Assembly (NCBI GenBank): GCA_963169295.1
Contig: CAUJDD010000056.1
Coordinates: 1-43,419 of the forward strand
Direction: 5' to 3'
Length of the DNA: 43,419 bases
Source of the DNA: UBA4416 sp020846025
Lineage (GTDB): Bacteria; Bacteroidota; Bacteroidia; B-17B0; Aurantibacillaceae
The position numbers were made by a program, and so were the translations under genes. Below the pieces are notes generated by a model. The model was not told where the DNA came from. It made no database searches and saw only the letters and a program-made list of their open reading frames with translations. Below, one piece after another: positions 23,054 through 33,810 of the stretch (positions are counted from its first letter, which is position 1; each line of letters opens with the position of its first letter).

Positions 23054-24621
23054 AATTCTGTTTTTTTGTATTCAGCCATGTAATGTAATCCAACAGATTC
23101 CTTACGTCTGATAGCATGTTTTATTATTAAATATCCGATACAGATGAGGTTTCGTAATTCTCCTAACTTTTGTGTTACGGTTGTCTTATCGTATAAACTC
23201 TCGTTCTCTTTATATAGAATCTCTAATCTGTCAAAGGCTCTTTTTAATCGTAGTTCTGAACGAACTATACCCACATAGTTGCTCATAATTTGTTGTACTT
23301 CTTTTTGTGATTGTGTAATTAAAATCATCTCTTCAGCATGTTCTGTTCCATCTGCATCCCAATTCGGAATATGCTCTTGATGTGTTATACCTTTTATCTC
23401 TTCTATTGATGTTTGAGCTGCTCTATGAGCAAATACAACTGCTTCTAATAAAGAGTTGCTAGCTAGACGATTTGCACCATGTAATCCTGTACAAGAACAC
23501 TCACCAATTGCATATAAATTTTTGATACTCGATCGAGCTTGCTTATCTACCATGATTCCACCACATAAGTAATGTGCAGCAGGAACTACCGGTATCATCT
23601 TTACAAAGGGGTCAATTCCAATTTTCATACACTTCTCATATATATTAGGGAAATGTTCAATAAATGCTTTTCGGTCTAGATGCCTACAATCTAAAAATAC
23701 AAAATCATCTCCACGTGTCTTCATTTCATTATCTATGGCACGAGCCACAATGTCGCGTGGTGCTAATGACAAACGATCATCGTATTTGTGCATAAATTCT
23801 TTCCCATCTATTGTTTTTAATACTGCTCCAAAACCACGAATTGCCTCTGTAATCAAAAAACTAGGATGCTCTCCAGGATTATATAATGAGGTTGGATGAA
23901 ATTGCACAAATTCCATATCTTTTACTCGTCCTTTTGCTCTATATACCATTGCGATACCATCGCCAGTAGCAATCGTTGGGTTTGTAGTAGTGGCATATAC
24001 GTGACCTGCCCCACCACTAGCCATAACGGTTATTTTAGATAAGATAGTTTCTATCTTCTGAGTTTTTATGTTTAGGATGTATGCGCCAAAACATTTTACG
24101 TGCTCTGAGTGCGAGGTAATCACTTCACCTAAGTGATGTTGCGTAATTATATCAATAACATAATGATGATCTAATACGGTTATATTTTTATGTTTTCGAA
24201 TTTGATTAATTAATGCCCTCTCAATCTCATAACCTGTAATGTCTTTGTAATGTAATATCCGATGTTCAGAATGCCCTCCTTCTTTTGCTAAATCATAATT
24301 GCCATCTTTATTTTTATCAAAGGTAGCTCCAAGTGCTATTAATTCTTTTACTCGTTCTGTTCCTTCGGTAACTACTATTTTTACAGTTTCCTCATCGCAT
24401 AGGCCTGCTCCAGCTATTAATGTGTCTTGTATATGTTTTTCAACACTGTCACCATCATGCCATACTGCAGCTATACCACCTTGTGCATATTTTGTATTTG
24501 ATTCGTCTTCGTTGCTTTTAGTAACAATATATACCGTTCCATATTCAGCAACCTTTAAGGCGTAACTTAGACCAGCTATGCCACTTCCAATAATTAAGAA
24601 ATCTATTTTTTTTTGTTCCAA
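23035..24621 (-). CDS. nadB: L-aspartate oxidase NadB
   Basis: This FAD enzyme oxidises L-aspartate to iminoaspartate, the first step of de novo NAD synthesis. The 528 residues match the family. The FAD-binding Rossmann motif IGSGIAGLSYALK is at 11-23, YAQGGIAAVW near 45-54 follows, FVQFHPTSLY holds the catalytic-region His, and AAHYLCGGIMVD is the conserved segment in the C-terminal half. The helical cap region after about 420 is present. No nadA or nadC gene is adjacent. Its last codons are embedded in the terminator it shares with the facing gene. ribE lies 93 bases upstream on the same strand, and a -7 box between them suggests separate transcription. Confidence 0.96.
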   Translation of the reverse strand: MEQKKIDFLIIGSGIAGLSYALKVAEYGTVYIVTKSNEDESNTKYAQGGIAAVWHDGDSVEKHIQDTLIAGAGLCDEETVKIVVTEGTERVKELIALGATFDKNKDGNYDLAKEGGHSEHRILHYKDITGYEIERALINQIRKHKNITVLDHHYVIDIITQHHLGEVITSHSEHVKCFGAYILNIKTQKIETILSKITVMASGGAGHVYATTTNPTIATGDGIAMVYRAKGRVKDMEFVQFHPTSLYNPGEHPSFLITEAIRGFGAVLKTIDGKEFMHKYDDRLSLAPRDIVARAIDNEMKTRGDDFVFLDCRHLDRKAFIEHFPNIYEKCMKIGIDPFVKMIPVVPAAHYLCGGIMVDKQARSSIKNLYAIGECSCTGLHGANRLASNSLLEAVVFAHRAAQTSIEEIKGITHQEHIPNWDADGTEHAEEMILITQSQKEVQQIMSNYVGIVRSELRLKRAFDRLEILYKENESLYDKTTVTQKLGELRNLICIGYLIIKHAIRRKESVGLHYMAEYKKTELKKATI

Positions 24622-24643
24622 TTCCTAATGGGTTATAATTTTA

Positions 24644-24651
24644 CAAATATA
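24644..24651 (-). promoter_or_regulatory. -7 box of nadB
   Basis: TATATTTG (minus strand) matches the consensus and lies 22 bases before the ATG at 24621; a second near-match, CATATTTG, sits directly beside it at 24652-24659. No -33 TTTG is evident at the right distance. Confidence 0.4.
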
Positions 24652-24713
24652 CAAATATGAATAAGTAGATAATATGATTTTATATAAAAGGATAAAAAAG
24701 TCCGATTGATTAA

Positions 24714-25304
24714 TTAAGGTTTTTTAGTTAGCATCTTTGCTATGTACTTTCCGATAATATCAAACTCTAAGTTTACAATATCTTCTACTTTTATGTATTT
24801 AAATATGGTGTTTTCGAAAGTGTATGGAATTATGCATACAGAAAAAGTACTCTCTCTTGAATTTACAACAGTTAAGCTAGTGCCATTTATAGTGATACTG
24901 CCCTTCTCAACAGTTATATTTCCTAGAGACGAGTCGTACTGTATTGTAAATTCCCAGCTTCCTGATTTTTCTATAATTGAAATGATTTTTCCAGTTTGAT
25001 CAACATGACCCTGCACTATATGCCCATCAAATCTTCCATAAGCGGGCATACAACGTTCTATGTTAACGTAATTTCCTACTTGTAAATCTTTTAAGTTTGT
25101 CTTTTTAAGTGTTTCTTCTATAGCTGTAATTGTATATTGGTTGTTATCTATTCGTATTACAGTTAAACATACACCATTATGAGCAATGCTTTGATCGATT
25201 TTTAATTCATGAGTAAAAGGACAACTAAATGTAAAATGAATATTACTCCCATCGTGTTCTATACGCTCTACTTTAGCTAGTGCTTCTACAATTCCTGTAA
25301 ACAT
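24714..25304 (-). CDS. ribE: Riboflavin synthase alpha chain RibE
   Basis: The enzyme dismutates two molecules of 6,7-dimethyl-8-ribityllumazine into riboflavin and a pyrimidinedione, the last step of riboflavin synthesis. The 196 residues form two repeated lumazine-binding barrels. The first starts MFTGIVEALAKV and has AHNGVCLTVI near 41-50; the second has GRFDGHIVQGHVDQTGKI near 91-108 and the matching INGTSLTVV near 138-146. The length and both repeats are complete. No other rib gene is nearby. A near-consensus -7 (TATATTTA) lies about ten bases upstream. No FMN riboswitch is visible in the short leader. Confidence 0.95.
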   Translation of the reverse strand: MFTGIVEALAKVERIEHDGSNIHFTFSCPFTHELKIDQSIAHNGVCLTVIRIDNNQYTITAIEETLKKTNLKDLQVGNYVNIERCMPAYGRFDGHIVQGHVDQTGKIISIIEKSGSWEFTIQYDSSLGNITVEKGSITINGTSLTVVNSRESTFSVCIIPYTFENTIFKYIKVEDIVNLEFDIIGKYIAKMLTKKP

Positions 25305-25356
25305 ATTGTAAATATACTAAAAGAAAATGGGTTCTTTTACGATAAAATAAATTAGA

Positions 25357-28300
25357 TTAATCTCGGAATACAGTAATAAACCCTGAATATTTTTTGTCAT
25401 CAGGCACATCAATGGTATAAAAATAAGTTCCATCGTTCAAACCTTCTGCTTTCCAATCATTTTGATAATCAGATGACTCATAAATTTGTTTCCCCCATCT
25501 ATCAAAAATGGTGAGATGTATATTGGGGTGGTATGAACTATTTTTAATTTTAAAGTAATCATTTACAAAGTCGCCATTGGGAGTAATAACGTTTGGTATC
25601 TCAACCATGCAAGGTGGCAATACATTTAGAATTTTTATATCCGATGCTTCGTTATTACAGCTATCTCGTTTTACAATTTTAATTTGGTATTGCCCTTCGT
25701 CTTCTGGTGTAATGTATTGCAACGAATCAGTGGTTGAAATACTGGTGCTATTAGGTAATAAATACCAATTAAAGGCATAAGCTGGATATCCACCAGATGA
25801 TGTTGAGTGTAAAGTAAATGGCGTTTTACCACACAAAGAAACAGAATCTGTAATGGTAACATTTAAAGTGTTTGGTAATACATAAATTTGTTGTGTGGCG
25901 TTTCTTTGATAACCACAACTATCCATTACAGTAACTTGAATATTGTAATTTCCTCCAAAGGCAGGACTTTGCGTACTTAACGATGGCGTACTAGCTACGT
26001 TTGCAGAATTTAAAGTCCAAGTATAGTTGTATGCAGGTCGGCCTCCCATTGTAGTTGAGTTCATATTAAAAATAGCATTTGCACATACGGTTAATGAGTT
26101 TGAAATAGAAATAGAAAGGTCGTCAACAAAATTCTTTACCTCGATGGTATCACTTGTTTGATAAGCACACTGTCCATCCACTGTAACCACAAATGTGTTC
26201 GTAGAGTTGCTTGAAACAGTATAACTCGAAGTTGAGTTTACGCCTGGTGCCAAAGTTCCGCTAGGAAGTGTCGTCCAAGTATAAGTATATGGCGCTCCGT
26301 TATTCCCAGTAGTGCTTGATGTTACATTTGATATTAAAACATAGTCCTTATTTAAACATTTAGTAATGGTACTTGGTATATTGTTAACTAAAGTAGCTTT
26401 AGGTGTAACATTTACTGTAATAGTTTTAGTGTCTGATACGCTGTTAGGGCAAGGAAAATCGCCTGTTACTACGTAAGTATTTGTGCCAACATTTGGAGGA
26501 ATTGTTGCAAGTATGGATGTGGTTGAGATAGAGCTGCTTGAACCATTAGCATACCAATTATAATTAATAGCACCATTTGCCGTCATTATCAATGAATCAA
26601 ATTGGCAAATAGTAGTATTGGTTGGACTTGCTGTAACCGTAGTATTGAGAGGAGGATAAAATGCTGTAATAGTTTGGGTAGTTATACATCCACCATCTGG
26701 ATTAGCAACTGAGACGGTATATATGACAGTTCCTGTTGGAGTTACAAAGTTCGGTGCAATAGTAATAGAATCGTTATTATAATTAGCAGTAATAGTACCG
26801 TTAGGCGAGATAGTAACTGTATAATCATCTGGATTCTGAACGGTACAATATCCAAATCGCATATTCGGCAACATATTAGAGCCTCCTGGCATCATTGATC
26901 CTATGGCATTGTCAGCTGGTTGGTTATTTCCACATACAGGGTTTGCATCTTCTACATGGTACATGTTAGCAATATAAGAAGTTGGTTTTAACTCTACAGA
27001 GATATTTTCTGAGTAGTTACCTGTGCCTGATACATTAGGGAATGAGAAGCAAACTTCCACAATAATGTTTGATAAACCGTCCCAGTTGTAGCTTTGAGTA
27101 AAATCATAAGTTTGCCAACCTTCGGAAACTGGTTGATTGGAGTGAGAATACACACTTACTAAACCGCCAATAAAAGGTTGATTCCCGCTCCCTACATTTG
27201 GCAACGTATTCAGATTTGTACAGCCAATTTGAATCGAGAAATTAGTATATTTTCTCACGCTATTATTCATGGCCACAACATTAAATGCTATACTGTTTAA
27301 TTTACCTGCAAAAATTCCAGCACTATTTAAGTCTGTTTTTTGAATAAGGTATTGACTTCTTCCGTTAGTGTACCAATTTCCATAAGGCGTTGGGTAAGTG
27401 GTAGCTGTGTTTTGAGCAAATGTACCAGTTGTAAATAGTTGTTTTGGTAAGGAGTAACATGGTATGTTGCTTAAAGCACAGCTTGTTGGAATTTCTTCTC
27501 CTATATTAACACCCACAGTAACTTCGTCTGGAAAACAAATAAGCGTATAGGTTTGTGGTGTAAGCGTGTAGTTTGAGAGAATGGGGTTAATAGTAATAGT
27601 TTTTTGATAGTAACAAGTTCCATCATTAGCATAAGTTGTATATGTGCCAACAGGTAAGTTGTTAAGCGAAATTGTTGTATTACTCCCCGAATTATTATAA
27701 ATAACATCTGAACTGCTAGGTCCTATAATTTGATATTGATAAGGAGCTGAATAGGTGCTATTAAATTGTATATTCGCAGAACCACTACTATCGCCAAAAC
27801 AACTATTTGATAAGGCATAAAAATCTAATGTACCACTTGGTAATCTATTTAACACGTAGCTAATAGAATCTTTGCAACCTTGTGTATTTTTATAAACTAA
27901 GGTATAAATTTCTCCACTTTGTGCATCGCCAAGAAATAAAGTATCATTATTCCCTATAGGAGCAGGTAACATGCTTGAACCTTGGTACCATTGATAATTA
28001 CTACCTCCTGACTTATCAATAAATGTAGCATTTCCACAAAAACTTTTTATTTCACTGTAATAATAAGGAGGAGAAAAAGCTATATTAAAGTTAGATGATG
28101 CTTGGCCACATCCAGGCGATGAAACCACCACGCTATAATTACCTGCAGGTAAGTTGGTAGCGGTTTGGCTTGTGGATACAGTTTGAGTTGTTCCTACATT
28201 TACCCAAGTGTAGTTATAATTATTATTACTGCCATTAGCTATAACGGTTGCCGAGCCTGAGTTTCCTCCGGCACATGAACTAGTACTGTTTAAGTTAATA

Positions 28301-29562
28301 ATATTAACGGTTGTAAGCGTTACAGTAACTGTTTTGGTAATAACACAACCGTTAGGAAGTGTCATAGCTACCGAGTAAACAGTTCCGGGCACTGTAGATT
28401 CAATAAGCGTATCATTTGTTGCGCCACTGATAGGTGAACCAAAAGCATCAAACCATTGATAAGTACTAAACCCAGGAGGTGCTACTAATGTAGCAAAGGT
28501 TGTTCCTGAACACATATTGGCATAAGGAGTAGCCAAGCCACCACATTCAGCATCTACATACGCGTAACAAAAATGCCCTCCTTCGGTACAACCACCTAAT
28601 TCAAAATTTAATGAAACTGGTGTTCCTCCTGGCAAGGAAGATAAATCTACTGTATAATAATACCATTTTCTGAATTTCACGGGATCTCCAGTAAATACTA
28701 CTGAAGTTTCTAATGAATCATAAGGCTGTGCAGTTAATGTATTTAGAGAGTATGAAGTGCATCCAGGTAATTCTATGCCTGTATTTTCATTTTTGATGGT
28801 TACTTTAAAATAGGGGGATTCACCAGCTGTATGTGCCGGGATGGTGTTATTTGGATCTTGAAAAACCAAAGCGAAACTATAAGAGAGTCGTTTATTATTT
28901 ACACTTGATGTTGTAATGTATTTTAATTTACAAGCTCTACCATTTGCCAGAGCGCCATTCATCCTTACGGATACTTGATCAAAACTAAAAGGGCTTACCA
29001 CAGGGATTTGAGATACTGTTTGTGTTCCTACTACCTTACAAGCTAGTGAATCGTAACCAACACAGCTTGGGTATTGTGGATTACTGGCTGCTACCGACAT
29101 AATTGTGTGGTAATTTAAGGTATTTAACAACGAAACATTATCTCCTGCTGAATTGTATGTCCCAGTAGAAATTTGATTATAGTTGGGGTAGGTACTTCCT
29201 GCTGTAACACTTCCAGTACTACCAGTCCAACCATTAAAATTAAACTGTTCAAACCCCATATTTGGACAACTAATACTCATTGGAGAATTTGGTTCTAGAA
29301 TTATGGTATTAGCCTCTGTACTATATGGCTGATGATTAGATTGCTTTTTAAAAACTTTTTGATGTCGTTTACTCGAAAAATCAGCTTTTAAATAATTTAG
29401 ATAGCCTGCAACTTCAGATCCCTTTAACCCTTTATTTATTGCCTGTTGCTTGGCAGCTTGTTCATTAAAGGTATTTGGTAATTTTGTTGAATGTTGTAAC
29501 TGAGATAATGTTACTTTATAAAAAGTAAGTTGAAATAGAACTATGAACCAAAAGCATCTCAT
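25357..29562 (-). CDS. Giant T9SS type B secreted protein, adhesin-like
   Basis: The 1401-residue protein has a signal peptide (about 1-20) and a conserved N-terminal segment (FNEQAAKQQAINKGLKGSEV, 32-51). A cleavage/jelly-roll region around 95-340 starts ISCPNMGFEQFNFNGWTG. Many Ig-like, PKD or SprB-type repeats follow (for example SCAGGNSGSATVIANGSNN, about 425-445), and the end is a type B sorting domain (about 1315-1401, with ITPNGDFVNDYFKI and FDRWGKQIYESSDY). Type B domains are found on gliding adhesins such as SprB and on surface proteins. It is a tandem paralogue of the next gene upstream, with a terminator between. It probably forms surface adhesin or filament material; the ligand is unknown. 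Confidence 0.88.
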   Translation of the reverse strand: MRCFWFIVLFQLTFYKVTLSQLQHSTKLPNTFNEQAAKQQAINKGLKGSEVAGYLNYLKADFSSKRHQKVFKKQSNHQPYSTEANTIILEPNSPMSISCPNMGFEQFNFNGWTGSTGSVTAGSTYPNYNQISTGTYNSAGDNVSLLNTLNYHTIMSVAASNPQYPSCVGYDSLACKVVGTQTVSQIPVVSPFSFDQVSVRMNGALANGRACKLKYITTSSVNNKRLSYSFALVFQDPNNTIPAHTAGESPYFKVTIKNENTGIELPGCTSYSLNTLTAQPYDSLETSVVFTGDPVKFRKWYYYTVDLSSLPGGTPVSLNFELGGCTEGGHFCYAYVDAECGGLATPYANMCSGTTFATLVAPPGFSTYQWFDAFGSPISGATNDTLIESTVPGTVYSVAMTLPNGCVITKTVTVTLTTVNIINLNSTSSCAGGNSGSATVIANGSNNNYNYTWVNVGTTQTVSTSQTATNLPAGNYSVVVSSPGCGQASSNFNIAFSPPYYYSEIKSFCGNATFIDKSGGSNYQWYQGSSMLPAPIGNNDTLFLGDAQSGEIYTLVYKNTQGCKDSISYVLNRLPSGTLDFYALSNSCFGDSSGSANIQFNSTYSAPYQYQIIGPSSSDVIYNNSGSNTTISLNNLPVGTYTTYANDGTCYYQKTITINPILSNYTLTPQTYTLICFPDEVTVGVNIGEEIPTSCALSNIPCYSLPKQLFTTGTFAQNTATTYPTPYGNWYTNGRSQYLIQKTDLNSAGIFAGKLNSIAFNVVAMNNSVRKYTNFSIQIGCTNLNTLPNVGSGNQPFIGGLVSVYSHSNQPVSEGWQTYDFTQSYNWDGLSNIIVEVCFSFPNVSGTGNYSENISVELKPTSYIANMYHVEDANPVCGNNQPADNAIGSMMPGGSNMLPNMRFGYCTVQNPDDYTVTISPNGTITANYNNDSITIAPNFVTPTGTVIYTVSVANPDGGCITTQTITAFYPPLNTTVTASPTNTTICQFDSLIMTANGAINYNWYANGSSSSISTTSILATIPPNVGTNTYVVTGDFPCPNSVSDTKTITVNVTPKATLVNNIPSTITKCLNKDYVLISNVTSSTTGNNGAPYTYTWTTLPSGTLAPGVNSTSSYTVSSNSTNTFVVTVDGQCAYQTSDTIEVKNFVDDLSISISNSLTVCANAIFNMNSTTMGGRPAYNYTWTLNSANVASTPSLSTQSPAFGGNYNIQVTVMDSCGYQRNATQQIYVLPNTLNVTITDSVSLCGKTPFTLHSTSSGGYPAYAFNWYLLPNSTSISTTDSLQYITPEDEGQYQIKIVKRDSCNNEASDIKILNVLPPCMVEIPNVITPNGDFVNDYFKIKNSSYHPNIHLTIFDRWGKQIYESSDYQNDWKAEGLNDGTYFYTIDVPDDKKYSGFITVFRD

Positions 29563-29582
29563 GCTATATTATACGTAAAAAT

Positions 29583-29614
29583 AAAAAGAAGTGTTTAGCT
29601 AAACACTTCTTTTT
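29583..29614 (-). terminator. Perfect palindromic terminator between the two giant genes
   Basis: Sixteen-base arms, AAAAAGAAGTGTTTAG and its exact complement, meet at the centre (29598/29599), with a T5 run at each side. It lies 25 bases past the stop of the upstream giant gene and 20 bases before the start of the downstream one, so it separates the two transcripts. Confidence 0.8.
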
Positions 29615-29639
29615 ACAAAACTTTTTCATACTGGTATGT

Positions 29640-32600
29640 TTATGGTTTACTAAAAACCGTGATATGACCAGTATATTTTTTATCATCAGGTACATCTAGG
29701 ATATAGAAGAAAGTGCCATCATTTTTACCTTCTGCTTTCCACATATTGTCGTAGTTATTACTTTCATACACTTTTTTACCCCATCTATCGTAAATTATTA
29801 ATGAAGTGTTAGGGTGGTATTCTAAGTTTTTGATTTTGAAGTACTCATTTACTCCATCACCATTTGGCGTAATAACATTTGGTATCACAATCTCACATGG
29901 AGGTAAAACAGTGATTAATTGAATGTCAGATGCTACATAACCACAACTGTCCGTAGAAGTTACCATGATAGTATAAGTACCTTCTGTTTCAGGAGAGTTC
30001 ATTGATAAATGATTAGTGTTACTAATACTACTTAATGAAGGAGCCATTGTCCAATTATAATTATAATTTGGACGTCCTCCATTAGATATAGCATTTAACT
30101 CAAAATCACTACGAGGGCAAATAGCTGCTGAATCAATAATTGAAACACCTAGGTCATTCACAAAGTTACTTACAGTTACAGTTGCGGTAGTGCCAATGGC
30201 ACAAGAACCAGTAATAGCAACTTGATAAGTAGTTGTATTATTAGAATTAGCAGAGTATGTTGATGAGTTAGTAGCTCCTGGAGCTGGTGTGTTTGAAGGC
30301 TGTTCAGTCCAAGAATATGAATAAGGAGTACCTGCATTACCAGAGGTAGATGAGCCAACTCCTACATTTAAAATGAATGGTTGGTTTAAACACTTCACCA
30401 CGTTATTCATTGGAGTAGCAATTAAATTAGCTTTTGGAATTACATTTACGGTTACTGTTTTTGTATCTGGTGTTGCCGAAGGACACGGCGCGTTTCCTGT
30501 AACCACATAGGTGTTTAATCCCACCGATGGAGGTGTAACATTAATAGTAGAAGATGTGGCAATAGGCGTTAACCCACCACCTTGAAAGTAAGACCAATTA
30601 TAATTGTAAGCTCCATAAGCTAATAAAGATGTAGTGTCACCTTCACAAATTACACTATTTGTAATAGCAGTTGTAATGCTTGTGGTTAAAGGTGGATATA
30701 ACACCGCAATTGTTTTAGTTTCTACACATCCACCTACTGGATTTGTAACTGAGAAAGTATAAACCACTTGTCCGTTAGCAGGAGGTGTAGTAAATGTTGG
30801 CGATACCTTTAATGAATCGTTTGCATAATTAACAGTTATTGTTCCATTGGAAGATACCGCAACAGTATATGCAGAAGGCGCAGAAGCTCCACAATTGCCA
30901 AATTGTACATTAGGACGGTAAGTAGTGTTAGGCGTATATCCAGAAGATGTTGAATTTCCACACGCAACTGTTCCATCACTATTAAACCATCTTACTGAGT
31001 TGAAAGGTGTTATTGTATAAGGAGATGAAGAGTTGTTTGTCCAAGAGGCTGTTTGAGCATTACAAACATCTACTAATAAGTTAGAAACGCCATCCCATTC
31101 ATAAGCATTAGGGAAGTTGTAGGTATTCCAACCTGTAGTTATATTTGCTGTAGCCACATTATACACTTGTACTAGACCTGTATTATCAAAAGCAGAACCA
31201 GGAGGTAAATCATTTACAGTAGTACACTTCATTTTAATAGTAAAGTTTGGATAAGCAGTTGCACCATTAATTGTTGTTACAAAAAATGAGATGCTTGATA
31301 GTTTACCAGCCTGTACACCAGCAGCAATTAGCTCACTTGCTCTAAATAACAATTGGTGTCTTGTGTTTCTATAAAAGTTACCATATATAGCAGGATATGA
31401 TGTGGTTGAGTTTACAGTTGTACCATTTCCAATTTGTACTACATTAGGAGTTGAACATCCTCCCGTAGCGGATAACCCACAAGTGCTAGGAGCTACATCA
31501 CCAAAACTTAAGTTAAATGTAGTTTCTTCTGGAAAACATAATACAGTATTAGTTGGTGTAATTGTAAAGTTTGTTTGAATAACTCCAATAGCTACTGTAT
31601 AATTATAAATACAAGTACCATCATTAATAACCGCTGTATATGTACCTGGTGCTAGTGGCGACAAGGTTTGAGTGGTTGCACTTGAACTTGTATTTAACAC
31701 TACATTAGAAGAAGTAGGTCCAGTAACATAATAACTATATGGAGCTGCAAACGGTGTATTTAAGTTTAATACTGTTGATCCATTTGTATTATTAGGACAA
31801 ACATTTGTAGTGTTAGAAAAATAAGCACTTCCACCAGTAATTTGATTTAGTGTATATTTTATAGAGTCTCTACAACCTTGGGCATTATTATACACTACAG
31901 TAAAAATATCTCCGTTAGTTGCATTATTAATATACATCGTATCATTAGTACCAAGAGGGGCGGCAACTGGAGTATTATTAAAATACCATTGATAATTGGA
32001 GCCACCAGCTAAAGCAATAATGGTGGAGTTTCCACAAAATGCTTTAGACATAGCTTGAAAGAATGGTGGTGAAACACCCACGGATAGGTTTGCAGAGGCT
32101 TGACCACAGGTGGTAGATGCAACTACAACGCTATAATTGCCAGGTGCTAAGCCTGTTGCTGTTTGGTTGTTTGATACAACCTGTCCAGTTGAGGTATTTG
32201 TCCATGTATATGTATAAATTCCATTACTACCATTTGCTTGAACAGAGGCAGTTCCTGAATTTCCACCAGGACATGAACTTGTTGAGTTTAAATTAATAAT
32301 GTTTACAGTTGTAAACCCTATGGAAACTGTTTGCGATAAAGCACATCCGCCAGGTGATACCATTGTAACTGTATAAGTATCTCCTGGGGTTGCAGGCGAT
32401 TGAATTAGCGTATCATTAGTTGCTCCAGCAATAATACCACCTGGACCATACCATTGGTAATTATTAAAGCCAGTAGGGGCAATTAAGGTAGCAAAGTTAG
32501 ATCCCGAACACATGTTGGCATAAGGTGTACCTATACCTCCACATTCTGCATCCACATAAGCATAACCCCAGTGTCCGCCTAAGGTACAACCACCTACTTC

Positions 32601-33572
32601 AAAGTTTATGGATACGTTTGTTCCTGCAGGTAATGAAGATAAATCTACCGAGTAGTATTGCCATTTTCTATAATAGGTAGGGTCAAAACTATTGCCGATT
32701 ACAGACAATTTTAAGGAATCAGAAGGTAAACTCGATTTTGGATTGAATGTGTATGATGTACAACCAGGTAAGATAACGCCAGTAGCTTCGTTCTTTACTT
32801 CCACTTTAAAGTACGGAGACTCTTCTGTAGCGTGACCACTCGGGTTTTGTAATACTACCGCATAACTAAAAGATAAACGTAGATTAGTTGGAGAAACAGT
32901 GGTAATATATTTTAAACGACAAGCTCTGTAGTTAGAGTTTGTTCCATTCATACGCACTGATACTGGATCGAAACTAAAAGGAGATACAAACGGAATATCT
33001 GAAATGGTTTGTGTACCTACTGCTCTACAAGCAGCCGAATCATAACCATTAATAGTTAAGTAATTCGGATCAACAGGAGGCAACGATAAAATTGTATGAT
33101 AATTAATGGTGTTTGCTTGGGATACGTTATTACCAGCTGTATTGATAATTGTTGCGCCTGTTGGTGTATAGTTAGGATTTCCACCTATTGGTCCTGTAGA
33201 AACAGTTCCAATTCCACCAGTCCAACCAGTAAAGTTAAATTGTTCAAATCCCATATTTGGGCATCCCACGCTCATGGGCTTTCCAGGTTCAAGATAAATA
33301 ACCGTTTCTTGAACACCTAATGTTCCAGCAGGTTCGTAAGGCGTATGATGATGAGTTTCTTTAGCTAACGCTTTTTTAGAAGAGAAATCGTTTCTTAAAT
33401 AATTTACATAACCTTCAATTTCGGTTGATTTAAGATTTTTAGCCTTAGCTTGTGCTCTTGCTGCTGCTTCATCAAACACGTTAGGGTCTTTCTTTGTTTC
33501 AACTGGTCTGTTTTGAGCTAATGCTGCAATACTAGCAAACGCTGTTAAAATAATGAGTAGATTTTTTTTCAT
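29640..33572 (-). CDS. Giant T9SS type B secreted protein, paralogue of the neighbouring gene
   Basis: This 1310-residue protein has the same design as its downstream neighbour: signal peptide (1-19, ending LAQ), N-terminal segment FDEAAARAQAKAKNLKSTEI (33-52), MSVGCPNMGFEQFNFTGWTG near 99-118, SprB-like and Ig-like repeats (SCPGGNSGTASVQANGSNG, about 430-450), and a type B sorting domain (about 1225-1310, ITPNGDGVNEYFKI). Whole stretches align with the neighbour, including VNIINLNSTSSC and VSPFSFDPVSVRMNGT, so the pair arose by tandem duplication. The upstream region holds ATACC-A-GGTAT (33621-33631), a possible operator. A surface adhesin or gliding-related role is inferred from the domain type. 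Confidence 0.88.
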   Translation of the reverse strand: MKKNLLIILTAFASIAALAQNRPVETKKDPNVFDEAAARAQAKAKNLKSTEIEGYVNYLRNDFSSKKALAKETHHHTPYEPAGTLGVQETVIYLEPGKPMSVGCPNMGFEQFNFTGWTGGIGTVSTGPIGGNPNYTPTGATIINTAGNNVSQANTINYHTILSLPPVDPNYLTINGYDSAACRAVGTQTISDIPFVSPFSFDPVSVRMNGTNSNYRACRLKYITTVSPTNLRLSFSYAVVLQNPSGHATEESPYFKVEVKNEATGVILPGCTSYTFNPKSSLPSDSLKLSVIGNSFDPTYYRKWQYYSVDLSSLPAGTNVSINFEVGGCTLGGHWGYAYVDAECGGIGTPYANMCSGSNFATLIAPTGFNNYQWYGPGGIIAGATNDTLIQSPATPGDTYTVTMVSPGGCALSQTVSIGFTTVNIINLNSTSSCPGGNSGTASVQANGSNGIYTYTWTNTSTGQVVSNNQTATGLAPGNYSVVVASTTCGQASANLSVGVSPPFFQAMSKAFCGNSTIIALAGGSNYQWYFNNTPVAAPLGTNDTMYINNATNGDIFTVVYNNAQGCRDSIKYTLNQITGGSAYFSNTTNVCPNNTNGSTVLNLNTPFAAPYSYYVTGPTSSNVVLNTSSSATTQTLSPLAPGTYTAVINDGTCIYNYTVAIGVIQTNFTITPTNTVLCFPEETTFNLSFGDVAPSTCGLSATGGCSTPNVVQIGNGTTVNSTTSYPAIYGNFYRNTRHQLLFRASELIAAGVQAGKLSSISFFVTTINGATAYPNFTIKMKCTTVNDLPPGSAFDNTGLVQVYNVATANITTGWNTYNFPNAYEWDGVSNLLVDVCNAQTASWTNNSSSPYTITPFNSVRWFNSDGTVACGNSTSSGYTPNTTYRPNVQFGNCGASAPSAYTVAVSSNGTITVNYANDSLKVSPTFTTPPANGQVVYTFSVTNPVGGCVETKTIAVLYPPLTTSITTAITNSVICEGDTTSLLAYGAYNYNWSYFQGGGLTPIATSSTINVTPPSVGLNTYVVTGNAPCPSATPDTKTVTVNVIPKANLIATPMNNVVKCLNQPFILNVGVGSSTSGNAGTPYSYSWTEQPSNTPAPGATNSSTYSANSNNTTTYQVAITGSCAIGTTATVTVSNFVNDLGVSIIDSAAICPRSDFELNAISNGGRPNYNYNWTMAPSLSSISNTNHLSMNSPETEGTYTIMVTSTDSCGYVASDIQLITVLPPCEIVIPNVITPNGDGVNEYFKIKNLEYHPNTSLIIYDRWGKKVYESNNYDNMWKAEGKNDGTFFYILDVPDDKKYTGHITVFSKP

Positions 33573-33810
33573 AGTTAGTTTTTATAATAAAAAAATAACA
33601 GATATGTACTTTATTCTTACATACCAGGTATCTTATTTTCAACCAAAAATAGTCCTTTTTTTTATATTTACAATGTTATTTTGTCGAAATTTTGAAGTTT
33701 AACATCTTAAAAAATTCAGGGTAATATTGGATTCCTAAATTATTTAGAGGTTTTTTTGAGATACCTATTTTAAAATATCAATTTAAACCACTACTAAATT
33801 TTAAATATAG

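Noticed and set aside
25305..25356. FMN riboswitch upstream of ribE
   Set aside because: The leader is only about 10-50 bases, far too short for the conserved multi-stem element.
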